From NCBI GenBank assembly GCA_900315765.1, contig ONAK01000009.1, forward strand, positions 1 through 49,034: a DNA stretch of 49,034 nt, read 5' to 3'. This document shows, piece by piece, positions 25,477 through 35,529 of this stretch (its first letter is position 1; every line of letters starts with the position of its first letter). Source of the stretch: an uncultured Prevotella sp. (GTDB taxonomy: Bacteria > Bacteroidota > Bacteroidia > Bacteroidales > Bacteroidaceae). A program made the position numbers and the translations under genes. Below the pieces are notes generated by a model. That model was given only the letters and a program-made list of their open reading frames with translations. It made no database searches and had not been told where the DNA came from.

Positions 25477-27732
25477 ATGAATTATGCAGATGTGATATTG
25501 CCTGTGCCCCTGATGGGGCTGTTTACCTACAGCGTGCCTGAAGGTATGGCTGTTGGTGTAGGTATGCGAGTGCTTGTAACCTTTGGTCGCAGCAAGAAGT
25601 ATATGGGCATAGTGGCAAGTCTGCATAATAACAAACCAGAGGGCTACGAGGTGAAACCCATCATTCAGTTGATGGATGCAGAGCCGATAGTTACTGATAA
25701 CCAACTGAAACTATGGCAATGGATAGCCGATTACTATATGTCGCCTATTGGCGAAGTGTATAAGGCTGCCCTGCCATCTGGCTTGAAAGCTGAGGATGGG
25801 TATAAACCCAGAACGGAACTTTATATTCAACTTACACCCAGCTTCCGCAACGAACAAGCCTTGCATGTGGCTATCAATATGCTTCAACGTGCCCCAAAGC
25901 AGATGAAGGCATTTCTTGATTTCCTTGAACTGTCAGGGTGGGACAGGTTTGGTGAGCCTGAGGCTCAGACAGAATTAACTCGCGATGAGCTACTGAACGA
26001 GGGGCATAGCTTGCAAACAGTCAACGCTTTGGTTCAGCGTGGCCTGCTGGAGACTTATGATAAAGAGGTGGGGCGTCTTAACTATGGAGGCGATCCGCAT
26101 CCTGAGAACATCAAGCCTCTGAGTCAGCCTCAGCAGGAAGCTTTCAATCAGATACAGTTTTCGTTCCTCCAGAAGAACGTGACTCTGCTGCATGGCGTAA
26201 CCTCAAGCGGAAAGACTGAAATCTATATCCATCTTATTCAGCAGGCGCTCGATAAGCATCAGCAGGTGCTCTATCTGTTGCCAGAGATAGCGCTAACTGT
26301 GCAGATGATGCAGCGATTGCAACGCGTGTTTGGCAATCGCCTAGGTATTTATCATAGCAAATACTCTGATGCAGAGCGTGTGGAGATATGGCAGAAACAG
26401 TTGTCTGGTCACCCTTATGATGTGATACTTGGGGCGCGAAGCGCTGTTTTGCTGCCTTTCCAGAACTTAGGCTTGATCATTATCGACGAGGAACATGTTA
26501 CATCTTATAAACAGCAAGATCCTGCACCACGCTATCATGCCCGTTCGGCAGCTATCATGCTGGCTCAGATGTATGGAGCCAAGACGCTTCTTGGTACGGC
26601 TACCCCTTCGCTCGAAACGTATCATAATGCCAAAACAGGTAAGTATGGACTTGTAGAACTCACTCAAAGATACAAAGGAATTGAGTTGCCTGCGATACAG
26701 GTGGTTGACATCAAGGACCTGCAGCATCGCAAGATGATGAATGGTTTATTCTCTCCTTTATTATTAAATAAGGTACGCGAGGCTTTGGAACGTGGCGAAC
26801 AGGCCATCATCTTCCAGAATCGTAGAGGCTATGCGCCTATGATAGAGTGCAAGCAATGCGGATGGGTGCCTCATTGCCAGCACTGCGATGTGTCGCTGAC
26901 ATTGCATCGCAATATGAATCAGCTTACCTGTCATTACTGCGGTTATACCTATCAAGTACCCACAGAGTGCCCAGCCTGTGGTTGTAGAGAGCTGCAGACA
27001 AAGGGTTATGGTACAGAGAAAATTGAAGATCAGGTTCGCGACATCTTCCCTGAGGCTCATATAGCTCGCATGGACCTTGATACCACTCGCACTCGTAATG
27101 CCTACGAACGTATCATAAGCGATTTCTCTTCTGGCAGAACCAATCTGCTCATTGGTACGCAGATGATATCTAAGGGGCTGGATTTCGATAAGGTTTCTGT
27201 AGTTGGAATACTGAATGCTGATAATCTTCTGAATTATCCTGACTTCCGTGCTTTTGAGCATGCTTATATGATGATGGCTCAGGTTAGTGGCAGAGCAGGG
27301 CGTAAGGGTAAACAGGGCTTGGTTATCCTGCAGACGAAATCGCCAAACGTCCCGATTATCCAGCAGGTGGTTCAGAATGACTATGCAGGATTCTATCGTT
27401 CGTTAATCGCTGAACGACAGCAATTTAATTATCCGCCGTATTGTCGGTTGATATATGTCTACCTCAAGCATCGTTCTGACGCGGTGGTTGAAACTGCTGG
27501 TATCGAGATGTCTAGCAGGTTGCGCCAGTGGTTCTCGTCAAGAGTCATTGGGCCGGATAAGCCATCTATTGCCAAAGTGAAGTCTTTGTCTATCCGTAAG
27601 CTTATCATTAAGTTGGAGCTTGGCATTAATATGGCTGAGGTTCGCAAATATTTAGCGCTTGCCCAGCAGCAAATGCTACAAGACAAGCGCTATTCTTCGC
27701 TTCAGATCTACTACGATGTAGATCCGCTATAA
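25477..27732 (+). CDS. priA: Primosomal protein N' (replication restart helicase PriA)
   Basis: This 751-residue helicase reloads the replisome at stalled forks. The N-terminal DNA-binding domain (MNYADVILPVPLMGLFTYSV) matches PriA starts, so the ATG at 25477 is chosen. Upstream in-frame codons would run through a terminator and the promoter. The Walker A motif is HGVTSSGKTEIYIHL and the DEAH-type box is IIIDEEH. The paired zinc cysteines (CKQCGWVPHCQHC, CHYCGY, CPACGC) and the helicase C-terminal motifs (GTQMISKGLDFD; QVSGRAGRKGKQG) are present. It converges with the FadL-type gene, 11 bp between stops, with no obvious terminator. Confidence 0.97.
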   Translation: MNYADVILPVPLMGLFTYSVPEGMAVGVGMRVLVTFGRSKKYMGIVASLHNNKPEGYEVKPIIQLMDAEPIVTDNQLKLWQWIADYYMSPIGEVYKAALPSGLKAEDGYKPRTELYIQLTPSFRNEQALHVAINMLQRAPKQMKAFLDFLELSGWDRFGEPEAQTELTRDELLNEGHSLQTVNALVQRGLLETYDKEVGRLNYGGDPHPENIKPLSQPQQEAFNQIQFSFLQKNVTLLHGVTSSGKTEIYIHLIQQALDKHQQVLYLLPEIALTVQMMQRLQRVFGNRLGIYHSKYSDAERVEIWQKQLSGHPYDVILGARSAVLLPFQNLGLIIIDEEHVTSYKQQDPAPRYHARSAAIMLAQMYGAKTLLGTATPSLETYHNAKTGKYGLVELTQRYKGIELPAIQVVDIKDLQHRKMMNGLFSPLLLNKVREALERGEQAIIFQNRRGYAPMIECKQCGWVPHCQHCDVSLTLHRNMNQLTCHYCGYTYQVPTECPACGCRELQTKGYGTEKIEDQVRDIFPEAHIARMDLDTTRTRNAYERIISDFSSGRTNLLIGTQMISKGLDFDKVSVVGILNADNLLNYPDFRAFEHAYMMMAQVSGRAGRKGKQGLVILQTKSPNVPIIQQVVQNDYAGFYRSLIAERQQFNYPPYCRLIYVYLKHRSDAVVETAGIEMSSRLRQWFSSRVIGPDKPSIAKVKSLSIRKLIIKLELGINMAEVRKYLALAQQQMLQDKRYSSLQIYYDVDPL

Positions 27733-27743
27733 AGTATCTTTTC

Positions 27744-29354
27744 TTAGAGATTAAGCTCGCAGCCGATACCCAGTACGCGGTTGGTGCGGGTGAACGTATC
27801 GCTCATTCCAGAGAGAGGGGGGTAGTCGTTACGTTTGTAATCGTCGTAGTTGGTCTGGAAGTAGGCTACCTTTAGAGTAATATTATCGCTGGCCTTGTAG
27901 TTGAAACCAAGTCCGAAGCTGTAGCTGTTGGTAACAAACGACATGTCGTTCATGTAATCATCTGTAAGACCATAGCGTGTGATCTGACCACCGGCCGAGA
28001 TGGTGAGCTTGTCGCTCAAATCCCATTCTACACCAGCAAGATACTCGTTTGAGTCGTGGGCGAGCAGATCCTGAGTGTTGTTATACCATGAAGCATCCTT
28101 ATCGAAATAGTGGTGATAGCCTAAGTTCAGGCGCACATCCTCTACAGGGCTCCACATAGCACCAATAGTCAGCAGGGCAGGAACATCTTCATTCACTTCT
28201 TCGCTATCACGGAACTTGTTGACAGCAGCAATCTCGCTAGCCTCATTTACTGTTGACTCGTTCTTCATGCGAATCTGAGTCTTAAACTCGTACTTGGCAG
28301 CGAAATTGAAGTTGCCGAACTTGTAGTCGACGCTGACGATTGGAGCAATGCCTACGCTCGACTGGTTGCAAAGCAGGTTTACACCCTCAGTATATTTCGA
28401 CAAGGTTGCCAACTGGCCAGAACTCTGCTGGAGTTGGTTCAAACCGGCAGCTACGGCTGTTTGCGCCTGTCTCAGCTGATCGGTCATCATACCAGCCTGC
28501 TCTACCTGATTGAGCAATTCCAGATGCTGCTGAGCTACAGCGGCATTCTGCTGAGCCTGAGCAGGAACATTGGGCAGGAAGTTGCTGAAATCAACGTAAC
28601 CACCCTGAGTGCCTACCATGATGTTGCTAATTTTAGCCTTGTAGGTGGCTGTGCCGTAGAGCACGCGTAAACCACCGTAAACAGCCAGATTCTTATTGAT
28701 CTTATAGGCTGTACCCAACTGGAAGCCGAAATAGTACTGACGGCCCTGCATGTAGCCGTTCATATCATAACCATTCACGCCATAGGTGCTGATGGTACCT
28801 GGAGCTTTCTGGCCCAGCATGGCATATAGGGGAGTGAGCTGTGAAGTGAGGCCATTGAGCTGTGCAGCCATACCGTCGAGGGTCATGAAGCTGCTGGCAA
28901 TATTACCAACCACGCTCTCGAACGAACCTAAGCCATCGTTGAACTCGCAGGCGCCACCACCGCCAGGAACTGAGAAGTTGAACTGCCAGCTCCAGTTACC
29001 TGTGTTGTAGGCAGCCTGGATTGAAGGCAGGAATGGGGCATCAGCCACGCCTTCGAAGGTCTTGGTGGTCTGACCGCCGTTCTTTCTACCTAATGCAAAG
29101 AAAGGACTCGTACTTTTGATGGTACGTGTCTGATGTGCATACTGCCAGTTAAAACCCAGGTGGAATCCTTCAGGCAGGAATGCTACACCGGCAGGGTTGC
29201 TATAAACTCCATCGAGACCAATAGCTGCGTCTCGCGCTGGATTACGCAAAAAGTCGATACTCTGGTTGGTGTTGGTTAAGATGCCACCAGCTGTGGCTGT
29301 TGTTGTGGCTGCTGTCAGCATCAAGCTGGCCAGCAATGCATTAATCTTTTTCAT
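27744..29354 (-). CDS. FadL/OMPP1/TodX family outer membrane transporter
   Basis: This 536-residue protein has a signal peptide and the FadL-like N-terminus (NQSIDFLRNPARDAAIGLDG; SNPAGVAFLPEGFHLGFNWQ), including the NPA segment of the hatch. FadL-type barrels pass hydrophobic compounds across the outer membrane. Residues about 265-325 form an extra Gln/Ala-rich, probably helical insertion absent from short family members. The C-terminal GCEL precedes Asn-Leu rather than an aromatic residue. The substrate is unknown; long-chain fatty acids are only the family default. Confidence 0.9.
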   Translation of the reverse strand: MKKINALLASLMLTAATTTATAGGILTNTNQSIDFLRNPARDAAIGLDGVYSNPAGVAFLPEGFHLGFNWQYAHQTRTIKSTSPFFALGRKNGGQTTKTFEGVADAPFLPSIQAAYNTGNWSWQFNFSVPGGGGACEFNDGLGSFESVVGNIASSFMTLDGMAAQLNGLTSQLTPLYAMLGQKAPGTISTYGVNGYDMNGYMQGRQYYFGFQLGTAYKINKNLAVYGGLRVLYGTATYKAKISNIMVGTQGGYVDFSNFLPNVPAQAQQNAAVAQQHLELLNQVEQAGMMTDQLRQAQTAVAAGLNQLQQSSGQLATLSKYTEGVNLLCNQSSVGIAPIVSVDYKFGNFNFAAKYEFKTQIRMKNESTVNEASEIAAVNKFRDSEEVNEDVPALLTIGAMWSPVEDVRLNLGYHHYFDKDASWYNNTQDLLAHDSNEYLAGVEWDLSDKLTISAGGQITRYGLTDDYMNDMSFVTNSYSFGLGFNYKASDNITLKVAYFQTNYDDYKRNDYPPLSGMSDTFTRTNRVLGIGCELNL

Positions 29355-29384
29355 CTTTTAAACATTTTTTTTTAAAATCGGCTG

Positions 29385-29392
29385 CAAAGGTA
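29385..29392 (-). promoter_or_regulatory. Promoter -7 box of the FadL-type gene
   Basis: Read on the minus strand this is TACCTTTG followed by CAGCCG, a full TAnnTTTG match 30 bp before the ATG. Confidence 0.7.
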
Positions 29393-29459
29393 TAGGTATT
29401 GTTTTAAAATCTTATGTCTGCGCACACAAAGTTAACGAAGTTTAACGAAAAATGCACAT

Positions 29460-29525
29460 AAACCTGCACAAATGTGCAAAAGTGTGCATGTTTTTGCACA
29501 CTTTTGGGTGTATTTGTGCAGGTTT
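29460..29525. repeat. Nested TGCACA/TGTGCA hairpin
   Basis: The outer arms AAACCTGCACAAAT (29460-29473) and ATTTGTGCAGGTTT (29512-29525) are perfect complements of 14 bp. Inside, CAAAAGTGTGCA (29477-29488) pairs perfectly with TGCACACTTTTG (29495-29506) over a 6-base loop. TGCACA or its complement occurs five times within the structure, and once more at 29453. It begins four bases after the stop of the minus-strand HD gene, so it may end or protect that mRNA, though no U-tract follows. Confidence 0.85.
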
Positions 29526-29529
29526 TGCC

Positions 29530-31581
29530 TTACTTCTTTAACTCGGGATAACTCAAACGAGTGTGATAGATGGTCTTCAGTTTCTCAATAAGAACAGTTT
29601 TTGCGTATGCTATATCACGGAAAGTGATAGGGCAGTCTCTAAAAAAGCCATCGGCAACCTGACCATCAATCAGACGTTCAACCAGTTCGCGGATTGATTT
29701 CTCTGTATAGTCAGGCAGTGAACGCGATGCAGCTTCAACAGTATCTGCCATCATCAGTATTGCCTGCTCTTTAGTAAACGGATTAGGTCCAGGATAGGTA
29801 AAGAGCAAATCGTCAACATCATCATCAGGATGGGCATTTTTGTATTGTACATAGAAATACTTAGTTCTTCCTTGCCCATGGTGAGTTGTGATAAAGTCCT
29901 TTATCTCGTTTGGCAGATTGTACTTTTCTGCCAGTTTCGTACCCTCTGTTACGTGGCTTATAATCATCTGGGCACTATCAATAATCTCCATCTTCTCGTG
30001 GGGATTTACGCCTGATTGATTTTCTGTAAAATATATGGGGTTCGATATCTTACCGATGTCGTGATAAAGGGCGCCTGTACGTACCAGCTGGCTTTTTGCT
30101 CCAATTTTGTTGGCTATCTCGGCTGCCAGATTGCCAACCTGTATTGAATGCTGGAATGTGCCTGGCGCAACTTCACTCATCTTGCGGAGCAACTCTTTGT
30201 TCATGTCAGATAGCTCAATAAGTGTGATATTCGAAGTGAATCCGAATGCTTTCTCAATCACATAGAGTAGGGGATAAGAGCAGAATAACAGCACTCCGTT
30301 GATAACCAGATAGTTGTATTCGCTATAGCTTATCTTTGCCAGGTCGTTAATACGAATCCAGTCAAGTGCAAGATTTGTAAGTATGGCAGCGAAGGTAACA
30401 GATGCTGCAGTCCAGAATAGCTGCGAACGACTTGATAGCTCACGTAGTGAGAAGATGGCTACCAATCCTGCTACAAGTTCTACTGCTACAAACTCCAATG
30501 GGTACTGCAGGAAACATGCACAAGTAAGTATCATCGTGGCATGAGCCATGAAGGCGGTTCTGGAGTCCATGAACACACGTATAAAGATTGGAACCATAGC
30601 AAATGGTACAATAAATACGTGGAGTACACTATGTATCACCATCATCGATGCGATAATGGTGAACAGCACAATAAGTGCATATATCATGGCTGTAGACCTT
30701 ACCTTCTCGAAGTAGTCTTTTCTGAATAATGTCAGGAATATTGTAAAGCAGGTAATAAGAATTGCGGTATAAAGTATCTGTCCCATAATATTCAGGCGCA
30801 TCTTCTCCTGATCTACATTCTGGCGTTCCATCTCTTTCTGGAACGATAGCAGTTTGTTATATGTCTTTCCGTCTACTATATCGCCGCGATCTATAATCTT
30901 TTCACCTCGCTGAACCAATCCACTTGCTAAAGGAATGCTGTTCTGCAAGTCGTTCAGACTTGCCTCGCTTCGTTCTTTGTCGTATTTAAGGTTGGGCGTT
31001 ATGTAGTCATTAAGATTACATTTCTGCAGTATCTCACGATGTGTGGCAAGAACTTCGTCCTCAAAAATCTGCTCGTAGGCCGAAACAACCGAATAAACCT
31101 TGCTTATCTGTGTGCTTGTGGCATGCTTACCGTTTACAATACGTACAAATTTTGTAGTATCCTTGCTTATCTTTGCATAATCAGAGTTGCTCATAATACC
31201 CTGATCATATAATCTGCGTATTCTATTTGCGATAATGCTTAGATAATCGTTGTTAAGTCCAGGGATTCCATTTGAATAGTCCTTGGAGAACTGTCGCAAT
31301 TGTTTGCCCACAACTTCGCTGTTCAGAATATAGTAAGGCTCATATTGCTTCATCAGACTGTCGCGTTCTGCCTTAACAGCCTCGTCGCTTTTATAGATAG
31401 GGAAATCGAATGGAGCTTTTAGGTCATTATAAATCCATGGACGACCTTTTTCTATCTTGAAATTATTCTGACTGCTTCGTGGCATCATCCAAACGATGAT
31501 GGCTACGGTTATGATGATTAGACCTAATCGGATAAGGAAATCGCGCCAAGTTAGGTCGTTTTTGATGTTAAAACTACTCAT
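29530..31581 (-). CDS. 7TM-HD (7TMR-HDED) family membrane phosphohydrolase
   Basis: This 683-residue membrane protein starts at the ATG at 31581 ([10 protein letters not shown]); an upstream in-frame ATG at 31650 would precede the promoter box. It has one membrane helix (about 17-33), an extracytoplasmic 7TMR-HDED domain (about 40-260), six or seven helices (about 265-455) and a C-terminal HDIG domain. The metal-binding HD is at 507-508 ([13 protein letters not shown]) with TTHHGQGRT downstream. Family members such as PgpH hydrolyse cyclic di-AMP; that activity here is inferred from family only. It is transcribed divergently from gltX. Confidence 0.93.
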   Translation of the reverse strand: MSSFNIKNDLTWRDFLIRLGLIIITVAIIVWMMPRSSQNNFKIEKGRPWIYNDLKAPFDFPIYKSDEAVKAERDSLMKQYEPYYILNSEVVGKQLRQFSKDYSNGIPGLNNDYLSIIANRIRRLYDQGIMSNSDYAKISKDTTKFVRIVNGKHATSTQISKVYSVVSAYEQIFEDEVLATHREILQKCNLNDYITPNLKYDKERSEASLNDLQNSIPLASGLVQRGEKIIDRGDIVDGKTYNKLLSFQKEMERQNVDQEKMRLNIMGQILYTAILITCFTIFLTLFRKDYFEKVRSTAMIYALIVLFTIIASMMVIHSVLHVFIVPFAMVPIFIRVFMDSRTAFMAHATMILTCACFLQYPLEFVAVELVAGLVAIFSLRELSSRSQLFWTAASVTFAAILTNLALDWIRINDLAKISYSEYNYLVINGVLLFCSYPLLYVIEKAFGFTSNITLIELSDMNKELLRKMSEVAPGTFQHSIQVGNLAAEIANKIGAKSQLVRTGALYHDIGKISNPIYFTENQSGVNPHEKMEIIDSAQMIISHVTEGTKLAEKYNLPNEIKDFITTHHGQGRTKYFYVQYKNAHPDDDVDDLLFTYPGPNPFTKEQAILMMADTVEAASRSLPDYTEKSIRELVERLIDGQVADGFFRDCPITFRDIAYAKTVLIEKLKTIYHTRLSYPELKK

Positions 31582-31608
31582 TTCTATGTAATTTATGCAA
31601 TTATGGTG

Positions 31609-31616
31609 CAAAAATA
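31609..31616 (-). promoter_or_regulatory. Promoter -7 box of the 7TM-HD gene
   Basis: Minus-strand TATTTTTG matches TAnnTTTG, 27 bp before the ATG at 31581. Confidence 0.6.
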
Positions 31617-31639
31617 CAAAAAAATTCTCAACTTTTTTG

Positions 31640-31647
31640 TACCTTTG
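31640..31647 (+). promoter_or_regulatory. Promoter -7 box of gltX
   Basis: TACCTTTG followed by CACAC, a full TAnnTTTG match 20 bp before the gltX ATG. Confidence 0.7.
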
Positions 31648-31667
31648 CACACAAATTTAATAAAAGT

Positions 31668-33185
31668 ATGTCAGAAAGAAGAGTAAGAGTACGTTTTGCA
31701 CCTAGTCCAACGGGTGCATTGCACATCGGCGGTGTGCGTACCGCCTTGTATAATTATCTGTTCGCCAAACAGCATGGTGGCGACTTGGTTTTCCGTATCG
31801 AGGATACCGATTCTAATCGTTTTGTTCCTGGTGCAGAGGAGTATATCATTGAGTCGTTTAAGTGGCTTGGTATCAAGTTTGATGAGGGCGTAAGTTTTGG
31901 CGGTGATAAAGGTCCATATCGCCAGAGCGAACGTCGCGATATTTATAAGAAATATGTTCAGCAGCTGCTTGATGCTGATAAGGCATATATTGCCTTCGAT
32001 ACTCCAGAGGAGTTGGAGGCAAAGCGTGCCGAGATTCAGAACTTCCAGTACGATTGTCATACCCGCAGTCAGATGCGTAACTCATTGACGATGCCTAAGG
32101 AAGAAGTTGAAAAGCTGATTGCCGAGGGTAAGCAGTATGTGGTACGCTTCAAGGTAGAGGCTGGTCAGGAGATTTTGGTCAACGATCTTATTCGTGGTGA
32201 GGTACGTGTAAAGAGCGATATCTGCGACGACAAGGTGCTTTATAAGAGTGCTGATGAGTTGCCTACCTATCATCTGGCTAATATTGTGGACGACCACTTG
32301 ATGGAAATCTCGCATGTGATTCGTGGTGAGGAGTGGTTGCCTTCTGCACCTCTGCATGTCATGTTGTATCGTGCTTTCGGCTGGGAGGATACAATGCCTC
32401 AGTTTGCCCACCTGCCATTGCTGCTTAAACCAGATGGTAAGGGAAAGCTTTCAAAGCGTGATGGCGATCGCCTGGGATTCCCTGTGTTCCCATTGCTGTG
32501 GAAGGATCCTAAGAGTGGTGAGACATCTCGTGGATATCGTGAGGATGGCTACTTCCCCGAGGCAGTTATTAACTTCCTAGCTCTGCTGGGATGGAATCCT
32601 GGTACTGAGCAGGAGATCTTCTCGCTCGACGAGCTTGTGCCCCTGTTCGATATCAGCAAGTGTTCAAAGGCAGGTGCTAAGTTCGCATTCGAAAAGGCTG
32701 TTTGGTTCAATCATGAATATATCCTTAAGAAGAGCAACGAGGAGATTGCAGCTCTCTTCGAGCCAATCGTGAAGGAACATTGTCCTAATGAGACTTCAGA
32801 ACGTATCCTCAAGGTTACTGAGATGATGAAAGATCGTGTGTCGTTCGTTCATGAGTTGTGGCCATTGTGCTCGTTCTTCTTCGAGGCGCCAACTTCTTAT
32901 GATGAGAAGACAGCCAAGAAGCGTTGGAAGGAAGACTCTGCTCAAGTTATGACAGAACTTATCGGTGTACTTGAAGGCATCGATGATTTCTCACTCGAGA
33001 ATCAGGAACAGATTGTGCATGCCTGGGTTGAGCAGAAGGAATATAAACTTGGTAATGTGATGAATGCTTGGCGACTCACTCTCGTAGGCGAGGGTAAAGG
33101 CCCTGGTATGTTCGATATCTCTGCCTTCCTTGGTAAGGAGGAGACAATTAACAGAATGAAACGCGCTATTGAAGTGTTAGGCTAA
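31668..33185 (+). CDS. gltX: Glutamyl-tRNA synthetase
   Basis: This is a 505-residue class I aminoacyl-tRNA synthetase that charges tRNA-Glu. The HIGH-type motif is in [20 protein letters not shown] near residues 7-26, and the KMSKS-type motif is [11 protein letters not shown] near 260. Length and the C-terminal anticodon-binding helical region fit the bacterial enzyme. Its stop overlaps the next start by one base (TAATG at 33183-33187), so waaA is probably translationally coupled. Confidence 0.98.
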   Translation: MSERRVRVRFAPSPTGALHIGGVRTALYNYLFAKQHGGDLVFRIEDTDSNRFVPGAEEYIIESFKWLGIKFDEGVSFGGDKGPYRQSERRDIYKKYVQQLLDADKAYIAFDTPEELEAKRAEIQNFQYDCHTRSQMRNSLTMPKEEVEKLIAEGKQYVVRFKVEAGQEILVNDLIRGEVRVKSDICDDKVLYKSADELPTYHLANIVDDHLMEISHVIRGEEWLPSAPLHVMLYRAFGWEDTMPQFAHLPLLLKPDGKGKLSKRDGDRLGFPVFPLLWKDPKSGETSRGYREDGYFPEAVINFLALLGWNPGTEQEIFSLDELVPLFDISKCSKAGAKFAFEKAVWFNHEYILKKSNEEIAALFEPIVKEHCPNETSERILKVTEMMKDRVSFVHELWPLCSFFFEAPTSYDEKTAKKRWKEDSAQVMTELIGVLEGIDDFSLENQEQIVHAWVEQKEYKLGNVMNAWRLTLVGEGKGPGMFDISAFLGKEETINRMKRAIEVLG

Positions 33186-34408
33186 TGATTTACAACCTGA
33201 TCATATATCTGTATCTTCTTGGAGTGGCTATTTATAGCCGCTTCAATGAGAAGGTGCGCAAGATGTGGCGTGGTGAGCGTGAGGCTTTCCGAATTCTACG
33301 CGAGAAGGTGGATCCCAATGCAAAATATGTTTGGTTCCATGCTGCTTCGCTGGGTGAGTTTGAACAGGGGCGTCCGCTTATGGAGCAGTTGCGCAAGGAT
33401 CACCCAGAATACAAGATCCTGCTCACGTTCTTCTCGCCTTCAGGCTATGAGGTACGCAAAAACTACGAAGGCGCAGATATCATCACATATCTGCCACTAG
33501 ACACAATTACCAATGCCCGCAGATTCCTGCGCACAGTGCGCCCTGTTATGGCGTTCTTTATCAAATACGAGTTCTGGTACAACTATTTGCACATACTTAA
33601 GCATCGCAACATTCCTGTTTATAGCGTGTCTAGTATTTTCCGTCCAGACCAGGTGTTCTTTAAGTGGTACGGTCGCCAATATGGTAAAGTGCTTAACTGC
33701 TTCACCCATTTCTTTGTACAGAATGAGGTAAGTAAAGAACTTCTGGCTAAAATAGGAATTACAAATGTTGATGTTGTGGGTGATACCCGCTTCGATCGTG
33801 TGCTGCAGATTAAGGATGCTGCCAAGCAACTGCCTGTGGTAGAGTCATTCGTAAAGGATGCTCCACAAGTGTTTGTGGCTGGTTCGTCCTGGCCTCCCGA
33901 TGAGGAAATCTTCATTAAGTACTTTAATACTCATAAGAACTGGAAACTGATTATTGCTCCCCATGTTATTGGCGAGGATCATTTGAAACAGATTGAAAAG
34001 TTGCTCGAGGGACGTAAGGTCATGCGCTATACCGAGGCTACAGAGGAGAATGTGCAGAGTGCTGAGGTGCTGATAGTAAACTGCTTTGGCTTATTGTCGA
34101 GTATCTATCACTATGGTCAGGTGGCCTATGTGGGAGGAGGCTTTGGCGTGGGTATCCACAATCTGCTTGAGGCTGCAGTATGGGATGTGCCCGTATTCTT
34201 TGGCCCCAACAACCAGAAATTCCAGGAGGCTCAGGGACTTAAGACTTGCGGAGGATTCGAGATTAATAACTACGAAGAGTTTGCTTCTCAAATGGATAAG
34301 TTCGCATCTGATGCCGACTATCTTCATGAGCAAGGTTATAAGGCAGGTCATTTTGTCAAAGGTCAGTCAGGTGCTACAGGCAAAGTGCTTTCTGCTGTTT
34401 CGCTCTAG
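33185..34408 (+). CDS. waaA: 3-deoxy-D-manno-octulosonic acid (Kdo) transferase
   Basis: This 407-residue GT30 enzyme adds Kdo to lipid IV-A during lipopolysaccharide synthesis. An N-terminal membrane anchor ([18 protein letters not shown]) is followed by the conserved WFHAASLGEFEQGRPL motif and FIKYEFWYNYL, and later VAGSSWPPDEE and GGGFGVGIHNLLEAAVWDVP. All are typical of KdtA/WaaA. It acts on the inner membrane, cytoplasmic face. It is coupled to gltX upstream and followed 8 bp later by a metallophosphoesterase gene. Confidence 0.96.
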   Translation: MIYNLIIYLYLLGVAIYSRFNEKVRKMWRGEREAFRILREKVDPNAKYVWFHAASLGEFEQGRPLMEQLRKDHPEYKILLTFFSPSGYEVRKNYEGADIITYLPLDTITNARRFLRTVRPVMAFFIKYEFWYNYLHILKHRNIPVYSVSSIFRPDQVFFKWYGRQYGKVLNCFTHFFVQNEVSKELLAKIGITNVDVVGDTRFDRVLQIKDAAKQLPVVESFVKDAPQVFVAGSSWPPDEEIFIKYFNTHKNWKLIIAPHVIGEDHLKQIEKLLEGRKVMRYTEATEENVQSAEVLIVNCFGLLSSIYHYGQVAYVGGGFGVGIHNLLEAAVWDVPVFFGPNNQKFQEAQGLKTCGGFEINNYEEFASQMDKFASDADYLHEQGYKAGHFVKGQSGATGKVLSAVSL

Positions 34409-34416
34409 ACTATTTT

Positions 34417-35523
34417 ATGAAATCTATGTGGATGCTGATAATTCTTGTATTGCCATTAATGGCCATAGCCTATATCGCTTGGCATCTTTGGGTTATGTTG
34501 CCTTTGTCGACATTGTGGAAGTCGGTTATTATCGCAGTTGGCGTGCTTAGTTTCGCTATGCTGTTCCTAAACTTCCGCCGAGTTTTTGATAGTATGCCGC
34601 TTTCAGTGGCTCAGATGGCTTACGAGGTTGGAACATCTTCACTTATTGTGCTGTTATATTTGGTTCTGACTTTTCTTCTGCTCGATCTGGGCCGTTTGGT
34701 TCATGTAGTGCCGAAGAACCTTCTATACCATAATGGCTATGCTGCCTTAGGGATTTTGGTTTTGCTGTTAGGTGTCTTTATTTATGGCAATTTGCATTAT
34801 AAAGATAAGGTACGTGTGCCGTTGGAGATAAAGTCGCAGAAATCATTGCCGCGCGAATATAAGGTAGTGATGGCTAGTGACTTGCATATCGGTTATCACA
34901 ATACGCGTAAGGAATTGGCCCGCTGGGTAGATATGATGAATGCTGAGAATCCTGATTTCATCTTGATTGCGGGCGATATCATCGATGGTAGTATGCGTCC
35001 AATTATCGAAGAGCGTATGGCTGAGGAGTTCCGCCGACTCAAAGCGCCTGTTTATGCCTGCTTGGGTAATCATGAGTTTTATTCGGGTGTGCCTGGGGCT
35101 AAGCAGTTCTACAAGGATGCAGGTATTCATTTGTTGGTTGATGAATGCGCTGTCATTGATAGCTGTATTGTTATTATTGGTCGCGATGATCGAACTAATA
35201 TGCGCCGCAAACCTATAAAGGAATTAATAACCAACACCCGTCACCTATCACCCAACACCCAATACTACACTATTGTGCTTGATCATCAGCCTTATAATCT
35301 GGATCGTGCTGAGGCTGCTGGTGTCGATTTTCAGTTAAGTGGTCATACCCATCGCGGACAGGTATGGCCTATCTCTTGGATTACCGATCGTATCTATGAG
35401 TGCTCATGGGGTAGCCATCAGCGTGGCAACACCCAGTTCTATGTCTCGTCAGGCATAGGCATCTGGGGTGGCAAGTTCCGCATAGGAACCCAGAGCGAAT
35501 ATGTAGTGGCTACTTTAAAGTAG
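34417..35523 (+). CDS. Membrane-anchored calcineurin-like metallophosphoesterase
   Basis: This 368-residue protein has four or so N-terminal membrane helices (about 1-130), then a metallophosphoesterase domain with all metal motifs: SDLHIGYHN, AGDIIDG, LGNHEFYSG and SGHTHRGQ. This layout is shared with YkuE/YaeI-like enzymes. Natural substrates of the Bacteroidetes members are unknown; a phospholipid or cell-envelope pyrophosphate is a guess from its membrane anchor and from its neighbour waaA. A low-complexity ACCC/CACC-rich stretch (35231-35262) encodes TNTRHLSPNTQ inside the domain. Confidence 0.9.
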   Translation: MKSMWMLIILVLPLMAIAYIAWHLWVMLPLSTLWKSVIIAVGVLSFAMLFLNFRRVFDSMPLSVAQMAYEVGTSSLIVLLYLVLTFLLLDLGRLVHVVPKNLLYHNGYAALGILVLLLGVFIYGNLHYKDKVRVPLEIKSQKSLPREYKVVMASDLHIGYHNTRKELARWVDMMNAENPDFILIAGDIIDGSMRPIIEERMAEEFRRLKAPVYACLGNHEFYSGVPGAKQFYKDAGIHLLVDECAVIDSCIVIIGRDDRTNMRRKPIKELITNTRHLSPNTQYYTIVLDHQPYNLDRAEAAGVDFQLSGHTHRGQVWPISWITDRIYECSWGSHQRGNTQFYVSSGIGIWGGKFRIGTQSEYVVATLK

Positions 35524-35529
35524 AGAAAA

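Noticed and set aside
34086..34550. 154-codon plus-strand frame spanning the end of waaA and start of the metallophosphoesterase gene
   Set aside because: Both underlying genes have clear motifs in other frames and this frame has none.
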